A stretch of 64,000 nt of DNA from Ramlibacter sp. WS9. Its GTDB lineage: Bacteria > Pseudomonadota > Gammaproteobacteria > Burkholderiales > Burkholderiaceae_C. Every line of letters starts with the position of its first letter. Positions within the stretch are counted from its first letter, which is position 1. Below the pieces are notes generated by a model. It searched no databases. It was not told where the DNA came from and saw nothing but the letters and a program-made list of their open reading frames with translations. The stretch spans positions 62,001-126,000 of the forward strand of contig NZ_RKMB01000004.1 in NCBI RefSeq assembly GCF_003797765.1, written 5' to 3'. Below are positions 52,291 to 61,463 of the stretch, in pieces. Both the position numbers and the translations under genes were made by a program.

Positions 52291-53727
52291 ATGAACATTG
52301 CTGATCCAATTCATTTCCATGCGACCAGGAGACCAGACCAACCAGCGGTGATTTTCCCTCAGGGCCGAATCTCGTGGCGGCAACTGGACCGGGCATTGTG
52401 GGGCGCAGCCGCGCATATCCACGCGAGCGGCTTGAGAGTCGGTGATCGTGTGGGCATCGCCATACAAGACCCGCTTGTTCACCTGATAGCCATGTTGGGT
52501 TTGGCCCGGATCGGGGTTGCCCACGCGGCCACCCCAGCTTCCGAACCAGTGCGCGGTCGAACGGCAGTCGCCGAAAAGTTGAAGCTGAAAGCGATCATCA
52601 CCGACGTCAAAACCAACGCCACTCCCGGCATTCCATCGGTCTTGCTTGACAGGGCTGCCTTGAGTACGGGCACGGCCCGAGTGGATCCCGGAATTGCTTG
52701 CGACGATAAGGATCAGATCTGGTTGCTGCTCCAATCGTCGGGCACGACAGGCAGTCCGAAATATGCTGAACTGAGCCATGCCGTGGCGATGGCGCGTTCA
52801 CAACGTTTCTTACCGCTCTTCAATTGTGGAATTGACGACCGGTTCTGGCCGGTCTCGCGCTTGGACTTCGTCGTTGCCAAGCAGCGCGCTGTTTACTCAT
52901 TGCACTCGGGTGCGGCGGTATGTTTGCCTGTGGGAATTCCGATCAGTCCGGGACTGATTCCTTTCCTGCGTGCCGCGGCGGTCACGCTCGCATGCGGTAC
53001 TCCCTCGCACCTGCACCAACTGATTGCTCTGAGCGAAAAAGCGCCCGCCCTGCCGACGCTGCGGGGCTTCGAGGCGCGTTCCGCGACCATCAGCGAGCCT
53101 TTGCGCGAAGCGTTCAGGGCCCGATTCAGTCCTGAGCTGTCCGTCGTTTACGGAACCAACGAAGCAGAAGCGTTGAGCCTGGCTTCTCCGGAACTTCAAA
53201 AAACGGTCAAGAACACAGTCGGAATGGTCACCGGCTCACTGGAACTGGAATTGGTCGACGGCGCAGGGATGGTGGTTCCGCCGGGCACAGTGGGAGAAGT
53301 CAGGGTGCGCGGCCCCGGGGTGGTGACCGAATATCTGGACAATCCCGGCGCATCGGAAAGGACATTCCGTCAAGGCTGGTTTTACCCGGGCGATCTTGCC
53401 TGCTTCACACCCGAAAGCGCACTTGTGCTTCAGGGGCGCACGGACGACATGATGATTTTTGATGGGATGAACATCTATCCCGCCGAGATCGAGAACGCCT
53501 TGATGGAACACCCGGCGGTTGTCGATGCCGCTGCTTTCCCCCTGAGCTCGGAACGATTTCAGGACGTGCCTGCCGCCGCCGTGATACTTCGGGAACCGGT
53601 ATCGGAAAAGGACCTGACAGGTTTTTGTGCCGCGCGGATAGGCATCAAGCACCCCCGCGTGATCCGTATCGTGGAGAGCTTTCCCCGCAATGCCATGGGA
53701 AAGATTTTGAAGCGAGAACTGAAGTGA
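52291..53727 (+). CDS. AMP-dependent synthetase/ligase (acyl-CoA synthetase type)
   Basis: The 478-residue adenylate-forming enzyme starts MNIADPIHFHATRRPDQPAV. The phosphate loop is SSGTTGSPKYAEL (Tyr where Gly is usual). The adenine motif is VYGTNEAE, the hinge LQGRTDDMMIFDGMNIYPAEIE, and the C-terminal lysine RNAMGKILKRE. It activates a carboxylic acid to the adenylate for transfer to CoA or an amine. The following ATP-grasp gene overlaps by GTGA, so the two act together. Codon use is less GC-rich than in the flanking genes. Confidence 0.9.
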   Translation: MNIADPIHFHATRRPDQPAVIFPQGRISWRQLDRALWGAAAHIHASGLRVGDRVGIAIQDPLVHLIAMLGLARIGVAHAATPASEPVRGRTAVAEKLKLKAIITDVKTNATPGIPSVLLDRAALSTGTARVDPGIACDDKDQIWLLLQSSGTTGSPKYAELSHAVAMARSQRFLPLFNCGIDDRFWPVSRLDFVVAKQRAVYSLHSGAAVCLPVGIPISPGLIPFLRAAAVTLACGTPSHLHQLIALSEKAPALPTLRGFEARSATISEPLREAFRARFSPELSVVYGTNEAEALSLASPELQKTVKNTVGMVTGSLELELVDGAGMVVPPGTVGEVRVRGPGVVTEYLDNPGASERTFRQGWFYPGDLACFTPESALVLQGRTDDMMIFDGMNIYPAEIENALMEHPAVVDAAAFPLSSERFQDVPAAAVILREPVSEKDLTGFCAARIGIKHPRVIRIVESFPRNAMGKILKRELK

Positions 53728-55433
53728 CGAAGGCACGGGGTATGCGCCAATCCGAGACCGGGACAGGTTTTTTTCAGGACCGCGGCCTGGCTATCAGTTT
53801 TCGCTTCGTCAGCCTCCCGGACCTTGACCTGAATCGTCTGGACCAGTGGTTGGGCCAGGCACTCGAGATCCATGTTGATCCGGAACATCAGGCTTCCAAA
53901 GCCTCGGAAGACGCCCAAAGAAACCGGGCAACGGCGTATGCCCGCCGCTGTCTCACACTCGCTGGAAAGCTGTTGCAAATGGGTAATGTGCCCGTTTTCG
54001 ACTGCCCGCAGATGCGGTCGTTGTCGCCTGTGGATGGCCGGTCAGGTGAATGGGAGGCGAAAGCGGATTTTTCGAAAGTCGATCACGTTCCGCACGCATG
54101 CTATGGGTTGGCCCTTCAATTCGCTTTGGAGCTCTGTCGCTGGGCTGCCGGTGCTGCGATCACGCACGAAAATCGCAACAACCTCTATGCCGCGTTGGAG
54201 CAGAAATTTAAAGTGCCCGTGAAGCGAATGGTGCCGTCCGGGAAATCGACTATTCCGGTGCTGCGAGTCGCTCACCAGCTTGGCATCCCCTTCATTCACC
54301 TGGGCAGTGGCATTTATCAGCTTGGCTGGGGCAGCAAGGCGAGGCGCATGGATAGAAGCACCACGGAACTGGACTCGGCAATGGGTTCCAAGCTTGCCCG
54401 GAACAAGGTGGCGGCAGCGAACCTATTGCGTGCGGCAGGACTTCCCGCTCCCGTTCATTACGTGGCTGAAAATTTCGAACTGGCGCTCTCGGGGGCCCGA
54501 AGCCTTGGTTGGCCGGTCGTGGTGAAACCAACCGATCGAGAGCGAGGGGAAGGAGTGGCCGTCGATATAGCCGACGAAGCCATGCTCAAGACAGCATTCG
54601 AAGCTGCGCGAAAACTGTCCAATTCCGGACAAGTGATCATTGAAAGACAGGTGCAGGGTGTCTGTCATCGCTTGTTTATCGCCGATGGACGGCTTCTTTA
54701 CGCGGTGAAAAGGCTCCCCATGTGCGTCACCGGCGATGGGCGCCACACCGTGGCCGAGTTGGTCGACATCGAGGTTCAGTTGCAGCTGGCCAAGCCTCCC
54801 TGGGTGAGGTCCGCGATACGGCCAGTGGATGAGCTCGCGATCGCCACCATCAGGGCGGCCGGCTGGGATATCTCGTCCGTGCCGCCAGCCGGCGCATTGG
54901 TGCCTCTACGCCGGATCGAGTCGACGCAATGGGGCGGGGTCGATGAGGAAATGACAGGCCGCGTCCATCCGGAGAACGTGTCGATGGCGCTGAGGGCGGC
55001 TGAACTATTCGGGCTTCACGTTGCCGGAATCGACATCATTACCCCTGAGATCGAGGAGCCTTGGCATCAAAACGGGGCGATCATCAACGAGGTCAACTTC
55101 GCCCCGTTGTTGGGTGGCGGCGAGATCTCCAGACGGCACATACCGGTTTTCCTGAGGGATTTTCTGGATGGGGACGGCCGGATACCGATGGAGGGATTCC
55201 AGGGTGGTGAATCCGGGCTGCAGATGGCCCTGAATCGGCAACAGGAACTCATCGAGCGTGGGATGCGCTGCTATTTCACGACAAGCACCCGAACACTCGA
55301 TGCGAAAGGCAAGGAACGAATCCTTCCGTTCCAGAACCTGGATCAGCGAACGGCAGCACTGCTTCTGTCACCCGAAGTCGACGCTATCGTTGTGTTGCGC
55401 GACGCTGACCCAGCGGCCCCAGAAACAGCCTAG
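53724..55433 (+). CDS. ATP-grasp ligase resembling the cyanophycin-synthetase core
   Basis: This protein of 569 residues starts at GTG 53724, overlapping the ligase stop (GTGA); ATG 53742 is an alternative. Residues about 210-500 form an ATP-grasp domain: LARNKVAAANLLRAAGLPAP, WPVVVKPTDRERGEGV, VCHRLFIADGRLLYAVKR, HVAGIDIITPE and AIINEVNFAPLLGG. The order and spacing resemble the CphA core, which adds amino acids to a peptide side chain. The first ~200 residues are unrecognised and the C-terminal Mur-ligase half of CphA is missing. It probably forms an amide bond using the partner ligase's product. Confidence 0.82.
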   Translation: MTKARGMRQSETGTGFFQDRGLAISFRFVSLPDLDLNRLDQWLGQALEIHVDPEHQASKASEDAQRNRATAYARRCLTLAGKLLQMGNVPVFDCPQMRSLSPVDGRSGEWEAKADFSKVDHVPHACYGLALQFALELCRWAAGAAITHENRNNLYAALEQKFKVPVKRMVPSGKSTIPVLRVAHQLGIPFIHLGSGIYQLGWGSKARRMDRSTTELDSAMGSKLARNKVAAANLLRAAGLPAPVHYVAENFELALSGARSLGWPVVVKPTDRERGEGVAVDIADEAMLKTAFEAARKLSNSGQVIIERQVQGVCHRLFIADGRLLYAVKRLPMCVTGDGRHTVAELVDIEVQLQLAKPPWVRSAIRPVDELAIATIRAAGWDISSVPPAGALVPLRRIESTQWGGVDEEMTGRVHPENVSMALRAAELFGLHVAGIDIITPEIEEPWHQNGAIINEVNFAPLLGGGEISRRHIPVFLRDFLDGDGRIPMEGFQGGESGLQMALNRQQELIERGMRCYFTTSTRTLDAKGKERILPFQNLDQRTAALLLSPEVDAIVVLRDADPAAPETA

Positions 55434-55458
55434 CTGTGCCGGGGGTCGCAACAACAGA

Positions 55459-55533
55459 TGGTGCCGATTGTCGGATTTGAACTGACGACCTACCGCTTAC
55501 AAGGCGGTTGCTCTACCCCTGAGCTAAATCGGC
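55459..55533 (-). tRNA. tRNA-Thr(TGT)
   Basis: The minus-strand cloverleaf has acceptor arm GCCGATT/AATCGGC, D-arm GCTC...GAGC, anticodon stem ACCGC/GCGGT with loop CTTGTAA, and TTCAAAT in the T-loop. The anticodon TGT reads threonine codon ACA. The CCA end is encoded (TGG at 55459-55461 on the plus strand). Confidence 0.95.
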
Positions 55534-55571
55534 GGAATGGGAAGATTCTAGACGGCGCATGCGCCGGGCGT

Positions 55572-56084
55572 TCACTTCACGCGCTTGAGTGCCGGACGCG
55601 GGCCGGTGGGCGGACGGGGCGGCTCGCCTTCGGGACCGCTGTCTGCTTGCCCAGGCTCGGGCGTGACCAGCTGGACAACCTTTGCATCGTCGACGACGGG
55701 CCCGCCGGCCGCCGCAACACTGGACAACGGCGACGGCCTGGTGACATCGTCGCCGGCGCTTGCCACGGGGACCGGGAAGGCCATGCCTTGCCCGTTCTCG
55801 CGCGCATAGATCGCGATGACCCGGTTGACCGGCACCATGATCTCGCGCGCCGAACCCGCGAAGCGCGCCTTGAATTCGATAAAGTCGTTGCCCAGCTTGA
55901 GCGAACTGGTGGCGTCGAAGCTGATGTTCAGCACGATCTCGCCGTTCTTCACGTATTCGCGCGGAACCTGCACCGTGTCGTCGACCAGCACCGCGACGTA
56001 GGGCGTGAGCCCATTGTCGGTGCACCAGTCGTAGAGTGCCCGTATGAGGTACGGGCGGGTAGAGGTCGATTCAAGCGCGTTCAT
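55572..56084 (-). CDS. sspB: ClpXP protease specificity-enhancing factor SspB
   Basis: The 170-residue adaptor starts MNALESTSTRPYLIRALYDWC. The folded SspB core has LTPYVAVLVDDTVQVPREYV, GEIVLNISFDATSSLKLG and FIEFKARFAGSAREIMVPVNRV. A flexible tail and a short basic C-terminus (RPALKRVK) form the ClpX-docking end. It delivers ssrA-tagged proteins to ClpXP. It lies downstream of sspA on the same strand, separated by a short GC-rich repeat. Confidence 0.95.
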   Translation of the reverse strand: MNALESTSTRPYLIRALYDWCTDNGLTPYVAVLVDDTVQVPREYVKNGEIVLNISFDATSSLKLGNDFIEFKARFAGSAREIMVPVNRVIAIYARENGQGMAFPVPVASAGDDVTRPSPLSSVAAAGGPVVDDAKVVQLVTPEPGQADSGPEGEPPRPPTGPRPALKRVK

Positions 56085-56146
56085 CGTCAAACAACCTGCG
56101 TTTCGGGGGTAGCCGCGGAACCGGCTTTGCCGGGCCGCTGGCTGCG

Positions 56147-56175
56147 CCCCCTTGAGGGGGAGGCGCCGCAGGCGC
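56147..56175. repeat. Two tandem GC-rich hairpins, likely dispersed REP-like element
   Basis: CCCCC-TTGA-GGGGG (56147-56160) is followed at once by GCGCC-GCA-GGCGC (56163-56175), in the 107-bp gap between sspA and sspB. From general familiarity, elements of this form recur between genes in Comamonadaceae; that cannot be checked here. Confidence 0.6.
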
Positions 56176-56191
56176 TTCGGGGGTGCTTCAT

Positions 56192-56803
56192 TTACTTGCG
56201 CATCACCTTTTCGGACGGCGTCAGTGCCTCGATGTAGGCCGGGCGCGAGAAGATGCGCTCGGCGTACTTGAGCAGCGGCGCCGCGTTCTTGGACAGTTCG
56301 ATGCCATAGTAATCCAGGCGCCACAGCAGCGGAGCAATGGCGACGTCGAGCATCGAGAAATTCTCGCCCAGCATGTATTTGTTCTTGAGGAACACCGGGG
56401 CCAGCTGCGTCAGGCGGTCACGGATATGGGCGCGCGCCTTCTCCAGGGCCTTTTCGTTGCTCTTGGCAGCGCGGGATTCGAGCGTGCTGACGTGCACGAA
56501 CAGCTCCTTCTCGAAGTTGAGCAGGAACAGGCGCACGCGGGCACGGTCGACCGGATCGCCGGGCATCAGCTGCGGATGCGGGAAGCGCTCGTCGATGTAC
56601 TCGTTGATGATGTTCGACTCGTACAGGATCAGGTCGCGCTCGACCAGGATGGGGACCTGGCCGTACGGGTTCATCACGTTGATGTCTTCCGGCTTGTTGT
56701 ACAGGTCGACGTCGCGGATCTCGAAGTCCATGCCCTTTTCGAACAGGACGAAGCGGCAGCGGTGGGAGAAAGGACAGGTGGTGCCCGAATACAAGACCAT
56801 CAT
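56192..56803 (-). CDS. sspA: Stringent starvation protein A (GST-like RNA polymerase-associated protein)
   Basis: This 203-residue protein has an N-terminal thioredoxin/GST domain (GTTCPFSHRCRFVLFEKGMDFEI, PYGQVPILVERDLILYES) and an all-helical C-terminal domain ending IEALTPSEKVMRK. SspA binds RNA polymerase and modulates stress and virulence genes. AAGGAG precedes the ATG. A strong terminator separates it from petC. Confidence 0.93.
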   Translation of the reverse strand: MMVLYSGTTCPFSHRCRFVLFEKGMDFEIRDVDLYNKPEDINVMNPYGQVPILVERDLILYESNIINEYIDERFPHPQLMPGDPVDRARVRLFLLNFEKELFVHVSTLESRAAKSNEKALEKARAHIRDRLTQLAPVFLKNKYMLGENFSMLDVAIAPLLWRLDYYGIELSKNAAPLLKYAERIFSRPAYIEALTPSEKVMRK

Positions 56804-56822
56804 GATGAAGGCTCCTTAAATC

Positions 56823-56854
56823 AAAAAAGAGTGGGATGCCGAAGCAGCCCACTC
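56823..56854 (-). terminator. Rho-independent terminator between petC and sspA
   Basis: On the minus strand GAGTGGG pairs with CCCACTC around CTGCTTCGGCAT (a TGC-TTCG-GCA inner stem) and is followed by six T. It ends the petABC transcript. Confidence 0.88.
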
Positions 56855-56897
56855 ATCGAAGGACGCGCGTCCGGCTCCGCCGGACGGCGTTTCGTCC

Positions 56898-57659
56898 TTA
56901 GTTAACTTCTTTCCAGAAGGCTGCGTTCAGGCGCCAGGCGATCACGGTGAACACACCCAGGAACAGCAGCACCCAGACGCCGATGCGCACGCGCGAGTTC
57001 TGCGCCGGCTCCGACATCCACTGCAGGTAGCCCACCAGGTCGCCGACAGCTTCGTCGTATTGGACCTGCGTCAGGGTACCCGGAGTCACCTGCTTCCAGC
57101 GGCCGGTAAAGACCTTGGCGTCGTGACCGTGCTGCTTGACCGTGTCGAACAAGGGCTCGCGCTCGCCCTGCATTTCCCACAGCACGTGGGGCATGCCCAC
57201 GCTCGGGAACACGAGGTTGTTCCAGCCGGTCGCCTTGGTCGGGTCGCGGTAGTAACTGCGCAGGTACGTGTAGAGATAGTCGGCACCGGTGCCGCCATGG
57301 CCGGAGCGCGAACGCGCCACGAGCGTGAGGTCGGGCGGGTTGGCGCCGAACCACTCGCCGGCCTGCTTCGGGTCGATCGCGGCCTTCATGGTGTCGCCGA
57401 CCTTGTCGGTGGCGAACAGCATGTTGTCCTTGATCTGCTGGTCGGTCAGGCCGATGTCGCGCAGGCGGTTGTAGCGCATGAACGCGGCCGAGTGGCAGTT
57501 GAGGCAGTAGTTGACGAACAGCTTCGCGCCGTTCTGCAGCGACGGCAGGTCGTTCAGGTGGTTGGGGGCCTTGTCCCAGGCCACGGTGTCGCCGCCCGAA
57601 GCCTGGGCGCCGGTGGCGATGCCCAGCGCCGCGATCAGGGTGAGGATGATTTTTTTCAT
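56898..57659 (-). CDS. petC: Cytochrome c1 of the bc1 complex
   Basis: The 253-residue subunit carries a signal peptide (MKKIILTLIAALGIATGAQA), the heme c site CLNCHSAAFMRYNRL, the second axial-ligand region WEMQGEREP and a C-terminal membrane anchor (VLLFLGVFTVIAWRLNAAF). It passes electrons from the Rieske protein to cytochrome c. It is the last gene of petA-petB-petC. Confidence 0.95.
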   Translation of the reverse strand: MKKIILTLIAALGIATGAQASGGDTVAWDKAPNHLNDLPSLQNGAKLFVNYCLNCHSAAFMRYNRLRDIGLTDQQIKDNMLFATDKVGDTMKAAIDPKQAGEWFGANPPDLTLVARSRSGHGGTGADYLYTYLRSYYRDPTKATGWNNLVFPSVGMPHVLWEMQGEREPLFDTVKQHGHDAKVFTGRWKQVTPGTLTQVQYDEAVGDLVGYLQWMSEPAQNSRVRIGVWVLLFLGVFTVIAWRLNAAFWKEVN

Positions 57660-57678
57660 GTCTTGTCCGGTCCTGGGC

Positions 57679-59091
57679 TTAGTGCGCGGCAAACGTGATG
57701 CGCTCGGGCACGGGCTTGAACTCGCCCAGCCGGCTCCACCAGGGCATGAGCAGGAAGAATCCGAAATAGAACAGCGTGCCCACCTGCGAGATGCGCTCGC
57801 CGATCGACGACGGTGCCTGCGTACCCAGGTAGCCCAGCACGAAGAAGTCGACGATGAAGATGCCGTACACCCACTTGTGCCAGCTCGGACGGTAGCGGAT
57901 CGACTTCACGGGGCTCTGGTCCAGCCAGGGCAGGAAGAACAGGATGATGACGGCGCCGCCCATCACGACCACGCCCCAGAACTTCGGGTCGATGGCGAGC
58001 ATCAGGGCCACGCCGACGGCAGTGGCCACAACCGCGACGACCTTGCCCAGGGCGGGCAGGCGCGACTTGATCACGGCGAAGGCGCCGGCGGCGATCACGC
58101 AAGCGATCAGCACATACATCATCTCCGTGGTGATGGCGCGCAGCATCGAGTAGTACGGCGTGAAGTACCAGACCGGCGCGATGTGCGCGGGGGTCTTGAG
58201 CGGGTCGGCCGGAATGAAGTTGTTGTACTCGAGGAAGTAGCCGCCGAGCTCGGGCGCGAAGAAGATGATGGCAGTGAAGACCATCAGGAACACGCCGACG
58301 CCGAAGATGTCGTGCACCGTGTAGTACGGGTGGAACGGGATGCCGTCCAGCGGCTTGCCGTTGGCATCTTTCAGGGCCTTGGGGCCCTTGATCTCGACAC
58401 CGTCCGGATTGTTCGAGCCGACGTCGTGCAGCGCAAAGATGTGCGCGACCACCAGGCCCAGCAGCACCAGTGGCACCGCGATGACGTGGAAGGCGAAGAA
58501 GCGGTTCAGCGTGGCGTCGCCGACGACGTAGTCGCCGCGAATCCACTCGGACAGGTCCGGGCCGATGAAGGGAATGGCAGAGAACAGGTTGATGATCACC
58601 TGGGCGCCCCAGTAGGACATCTGGCCCCAGGGCAGCAGGTAGCCCATGAAGGCTTCGGCCATCAGCACCAGGAAGATCGCGCAGCCGAAGATCCACACCA
58701 GCTCGCGCGGCTTGCGGTAGCTGCCGTAGATCAGGCCGCGGTACATGTGCAGGTAGACCACCACGAAGAACGCCGAGGCGCCGGTGGAGTGCATGTAGCG
58801 GATCAGCCAGCCCCAGGGCACGTCGCGCATGATGTACTCGACCGAGGCGAACGCCATGGCGGCATCCGGCTTGTAGTGCATCGTGAGGAAAATGCCGGTG
58901 ACGATCTGGATCACCAGCACCAGCATCGCCAGGGAGCCGAAGAAGTACCAGAAGTTGAAATTCTTCGGCGCGTAGTACTCGGACATGTGGTCGCGGTACG
59001 CACTGAAAGCCGACGGGAAGCGGTTGTCGAACCAGTTGGTGAGCTTCTCGGTCGCCGAGGCGTTGGGGGAGATTTCCTTGAATTCAGCCAT
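57679..59091 (-). CDS. petB: Cytochrome b of the bc1 complex
   Basis: This 470-residue membrane protein starts MAEFKEISPNASATEKLTNW. It has the paired heme-binding histidines in the second and fourth helices (HYKPDAAMAF, RYMHSTGASAFFVVVYLHMYRG, AFHVIAVPLVLL) and the Qo-site PEWY-like stretch seen here as IAPVWYFTPYYSMLR. Eight to nine membrane helices are expected. It oxidises ubiquinol. It is about 40-50 residues longer than alpha-proteobacterial homologues. Confidence 0.95.
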   Translation of the reverse strand: MAEFKEISPNASATEKLTNWFDNRFPSAFSAYRDHMSEYYAPKNFNFWYFFGSLAMLVLVIQIVTGIFLTMHYKPDAAMAFASVEYIMRDVPWGWLIRYMHSTGASAFFVVVYLHMYRGLIYGSYRKPRELVWIFGCAIFLVLMAEAFMGYLLPWGQMSYWGAQVIINLFSAIPFIGPDLSEWIRGDYVVGDATLNRFFAFHVIAVPLVLLGLVVAHIFALHDVGSNNPDGVEIKGPKALKDANGKPLDGIPFHPYYTVHDIFGVGVFLMVFTAIIFFAPELGGYFLEYNNFIPADPLKTPAHIAPVWYFTPYYSMLRAITTEMMYVLIACVIAAGAFAVIKSRLPALGKVVAVVATAVGVALMLAIDPKFWGVVVMGGAVIILFFLPWLDQSPVKSIRYRPSWHKWVYGIFIVDFFVLGYLGTQAPSSIGERISQVGTLFYFGFFLLMPWWSRLGEFKPVPERITFAAH

Positions 59092-59102
59092 GGGTGATGT
59101 CC

Positions 59103-59705
59103 TCAAGCCTTCGATTTTTCGTCTTCACCGATCAGCAACCGGTTGTCGGAGAGGTACATGTGCGGCGGCACTTCGAGGTTGTCCGGCGCCGGCTTGTTCT
59201 TGAACACGCGGCCGGCAACGTCGAAGGTCGAGCCGTGGCACGGGCACAGGAAGCCGCCTTGCCAGTCGTCCGGCAGCGATGGCTGCGGGCCGGGCTGCAG
59301 CTTGTCCGAGGGCGAGCAGCCCAGGTGCGAGCAGATGCCCACGCCGACCCACACGTCGGGCTTGCGCGAGCGGAATTCGTTCTTGGCGTAGTCGGGCGTC
59401 GGGTACGTCGTGCGATCCGAGTTCGGGTCTGCGACCTGGCTGTCGGTCTTCTTGAGCGAAGCCAGCTGCTCGGGCGTGCGCTTCATGATCCACACCGGCT
59501 TGCCGCGCCATTCGACGGTCACTTTCTCGCCGGGCTTCAAGGCCGAGATGTCCACCTCGACCGCGGCACCCGCGGCTTTGGCTTTCTCGGAGGGCTGGAG
59601 GCTGCTGACGAAGGGGACGGCAACGAAGCCGGCGCCCACAGCGCCGGCGCAACCGGACGCGATCAGCCACGTCCGTTTGCTGGCGTCCACTGGGGTGTCA
59701 CTCAT
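59103..59705 (-). CDS. petA: Rieske iron-sulfur subunit of the bc1 complex
   Basis: The 200-residue protein has a single N-terminal membrane anchor (WLIASGCAGAVGAGFVAVPFV) and the [2Fe-2S] ligands in CSHLGCSP and CPCHGSTFD. It carries electrons from ubiquinol to cytochrome c1. It is first of the three pet genes, 11 bp before petB. Confidence 0.96.
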   Translation of the reverse strand: MSDTPVDASKRTWLIASGCAGAVGAGFVAVPFVSSLQPSEKAKAAGAAVEVDISALKPGEKVTVEWRGKPVWIMKRTPEQLASLKKTDSQVADPNSDRTTYPTPDYAKNEFRSRKPDVWVGVGICSHLGCSPSDKLQPGPQPSLPDDWQGGFLCPCHGSTFDVAGRVFKNKPAPDNLEVPPHMYLSDNRLLIGEDEKSKA

Positions 59706-59841
59706 GGGGGTCCTCGAGGATGTCGCTTATTAGGGTCAACCCGCGATTGTAGCTGACCGAGTTTTACGATTTCAACGCTTGCGCACAAGGAGCGATGGCG
59801 AGATTGCGCGGATACTGCGCGAACATCACTGGAGGGACGCC

Positions 59842-60267
59842 ATGAGCATGGTTTCGGAGTTTCGCGAGTTCGCCTTGAAGGGCAATGTGGTCGACCTGGC
59901 GGTCGGCGTCATCATCGGCGCGGCATTCGGCAAAATCGTCGACTCGCTGGTGGGCGACATCATCATGCCGATCGTGTCGGCGCTGTTCGGCAAGCTCGAC
60001 TTTTCCAACCTGTTCCTGGTGTTGGGACAGGTTCCGGCCGGCACGGCGACGACGCTGGATGCGATGAAGAAAGCCGGGGTGCCGGTGCTGGCTTACGGCA
60101 ACTTCATCACCATCGCCATCAATTTCCTGCTGCTGGCGCTGGTGATTTTCCTCATGGTCAAGCAGATCAATCGTCTGCGGCGAAGCGCCCCGCCGACACC
60201 ACCCGCCGCGCCGCCGGAAGACGTCGTGCTACTGCGGGAAATTCGCGACAGCCTGCGCCGCAGCTGA
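59842..60267 (+). CDS. mscL: Large-conductance mechanosensitive channel
   Basis: The 141-residue protein starts [19 protein letters not shown] after a GGAGGG ribosome site. TM1 is [22 protein letters not shown] and TM2 is [21 protein letters not shown] cytoplasmic helix ends RDSLRRS. It opens under hypo-osmotic membrane tension. Upstream is a short promoter region shared with petA; downstream it is convergent with pdxA (3 bp). Confidence 0.95.
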   Translation: MSMVSEFREFALKGNVVDLAVGVIIGAAFGKIVDSLVGDIIMPIVSALFGKLDFSNLFLVLGQVPAGTATTLDAMKKAGVPVLAYGNFITIAINFLLLALVIFLMVKQINRLRRSAPPTPPAAPPEDVVLLREIRDSLRRS

Positions 60268-60270
60268 GGC

Positions 60271-61326
60271 TTACGCCGCGGCGCTCAGCCGCTTGGCCAT
60301 GCGGATCGCCTCGATAAGGCTGGACGCGTCCGCCCGCCCCGTGCCGGCGATATCGAACGCCGTGCCATGGTCGGGGCTGGTGCGCACCAGGGGCAGGCCG
60401 AGGGTAACGTTCACGCCCTTCTCCACACCGAGGTATTTCACGGGGATCAGGCCTTGGTCGTGGTACATCGCAACGACTGCATCGAACTCGCCGGGTTTGC
60501 CGGGTGTCGCCCGGGCGCGCATGAAGATCGTGTCGGGCGCGAACGGTCCCTCGACCTGAAGGCCCTGCGCCCGGGCGGCCTCGACCGCCGGCGCGATGAC
60601 ATCGATTTCCTCCCGCCCGAACAGCCCGCCTTCGCCTGCGTGCGGGTTCAGTCCCGCCACCCCTATGCGCGGTGCGCGGCCCAGCGAACGCGCGAGCGCC
60701 TCATGCGCAATGCGCAGCGTCTGCAGCACGTTGTCGAAAGTGACGGCGTCGAGCGCTTCACGCAACGACATGTGGATGCTCACGAGCACGGTGCGCAATT
60801 CATCGTTGGCCAGCATCATGCGCACGGGCACGTCGGCCACACGCTTCCCCAGCCACGCTGCGGATTCGGCTTGCAGAAGCTCGGTGTGGCCAGGGAACGT
60901 GACGCCCGCGGCGGCCAGGGCTTCCTTGTGCAGAGGCGCTGTCACGAGCGCGGCGATTTCCCCGCGCAGCGCCGCCCGCGCGGCCCACGTGACGCAATCA
61001 GCGGCAGCCCGGCCGGCCTGCGCGCTGACCCGTCCCCACGGAACCGGCCCTGCCAGAGTGACCGCGGCGAGCACACCGAGACACCCCGCGGGCAGCGATA
61101 TCGCCTCAGACGAGCTGTCGAGAACGGCCACCGGCAAGTCCACATCCCCCTCTCGCCGCACGGCTTGCGCGGCACGCCGCATCGTGGCCACATCGCCCAC
61201 GACGAAGCAGCCGCGGGTGTCCTCGTGCGCGTCCCGGAATGCCTTCGCGACGATCTCCGGCCCGATGCCGGCGGGATCGCCCATGGTGATGGCAATGGGT
61301 CTTGCTAGCTGCGGGGCTGTGGCCAT
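60271..61326 (-). CDS. pdxA: 4-hydroxythreonine-4-phosphate dehydrogenase
   Basis: This 351-residue NAD-dependent enzyme acts in pyridoxal-5-phosphate synthesis. The start is MATAPQLARPIAITMGDPAGIG; the MGDPAGIGPEI block is the family N-terminal signature. FPGHTELLQAES and the metal site GLNPHAGEGGLFG, AMYHDQGLIPVKYL and TSPDHGTAFDIAG are intact. An ATG seven codons upstream is possible but less likely. Confidence 0.95.
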   Translation of the reverse strand: MATAPQLARPIAITMGDPAGIGPEIVAKAFRDAHEDTRGCFVVGDVATMRRAAQAVRREGDVDLPVAVLDSSSEAISLPAGCLGVLAAVTLAGPVPWGRVSAQAGRAAADCVTWAARAALRGEIAALVTAPLHKEALAAAGVTFPGHTELLQAESAAWLGKRVADVPVRMMLANDELRTVLVSIHMSLREALDAVTFDNVLQTLRIAHEALARSLGRAPRIGVAGLNPHAGEGGLFGREEIDVIAPAVEAARAQGLQVEGPFAPDTIFMRARATPGKPGEFDAVVAMYHDQGLIPVKYLGVEKGVNVTLGLPLVRTSPDHGTAFDIAGTGRADASSLIEAIRMAKRLSAAA

Positions 61327-61463
61327 GGCCGATGGAATCCTTAGCAAAACTCGATTGTCGGGGAAGGCGGCGGCCGGGCAAGTTTCCTAGGGTCCTCCCG
61401 CATGGCGGCGCTGCCCAGCCTTCAATAATAATTTCGTTCACAAAGATTGAGCGGAGGATGGGC

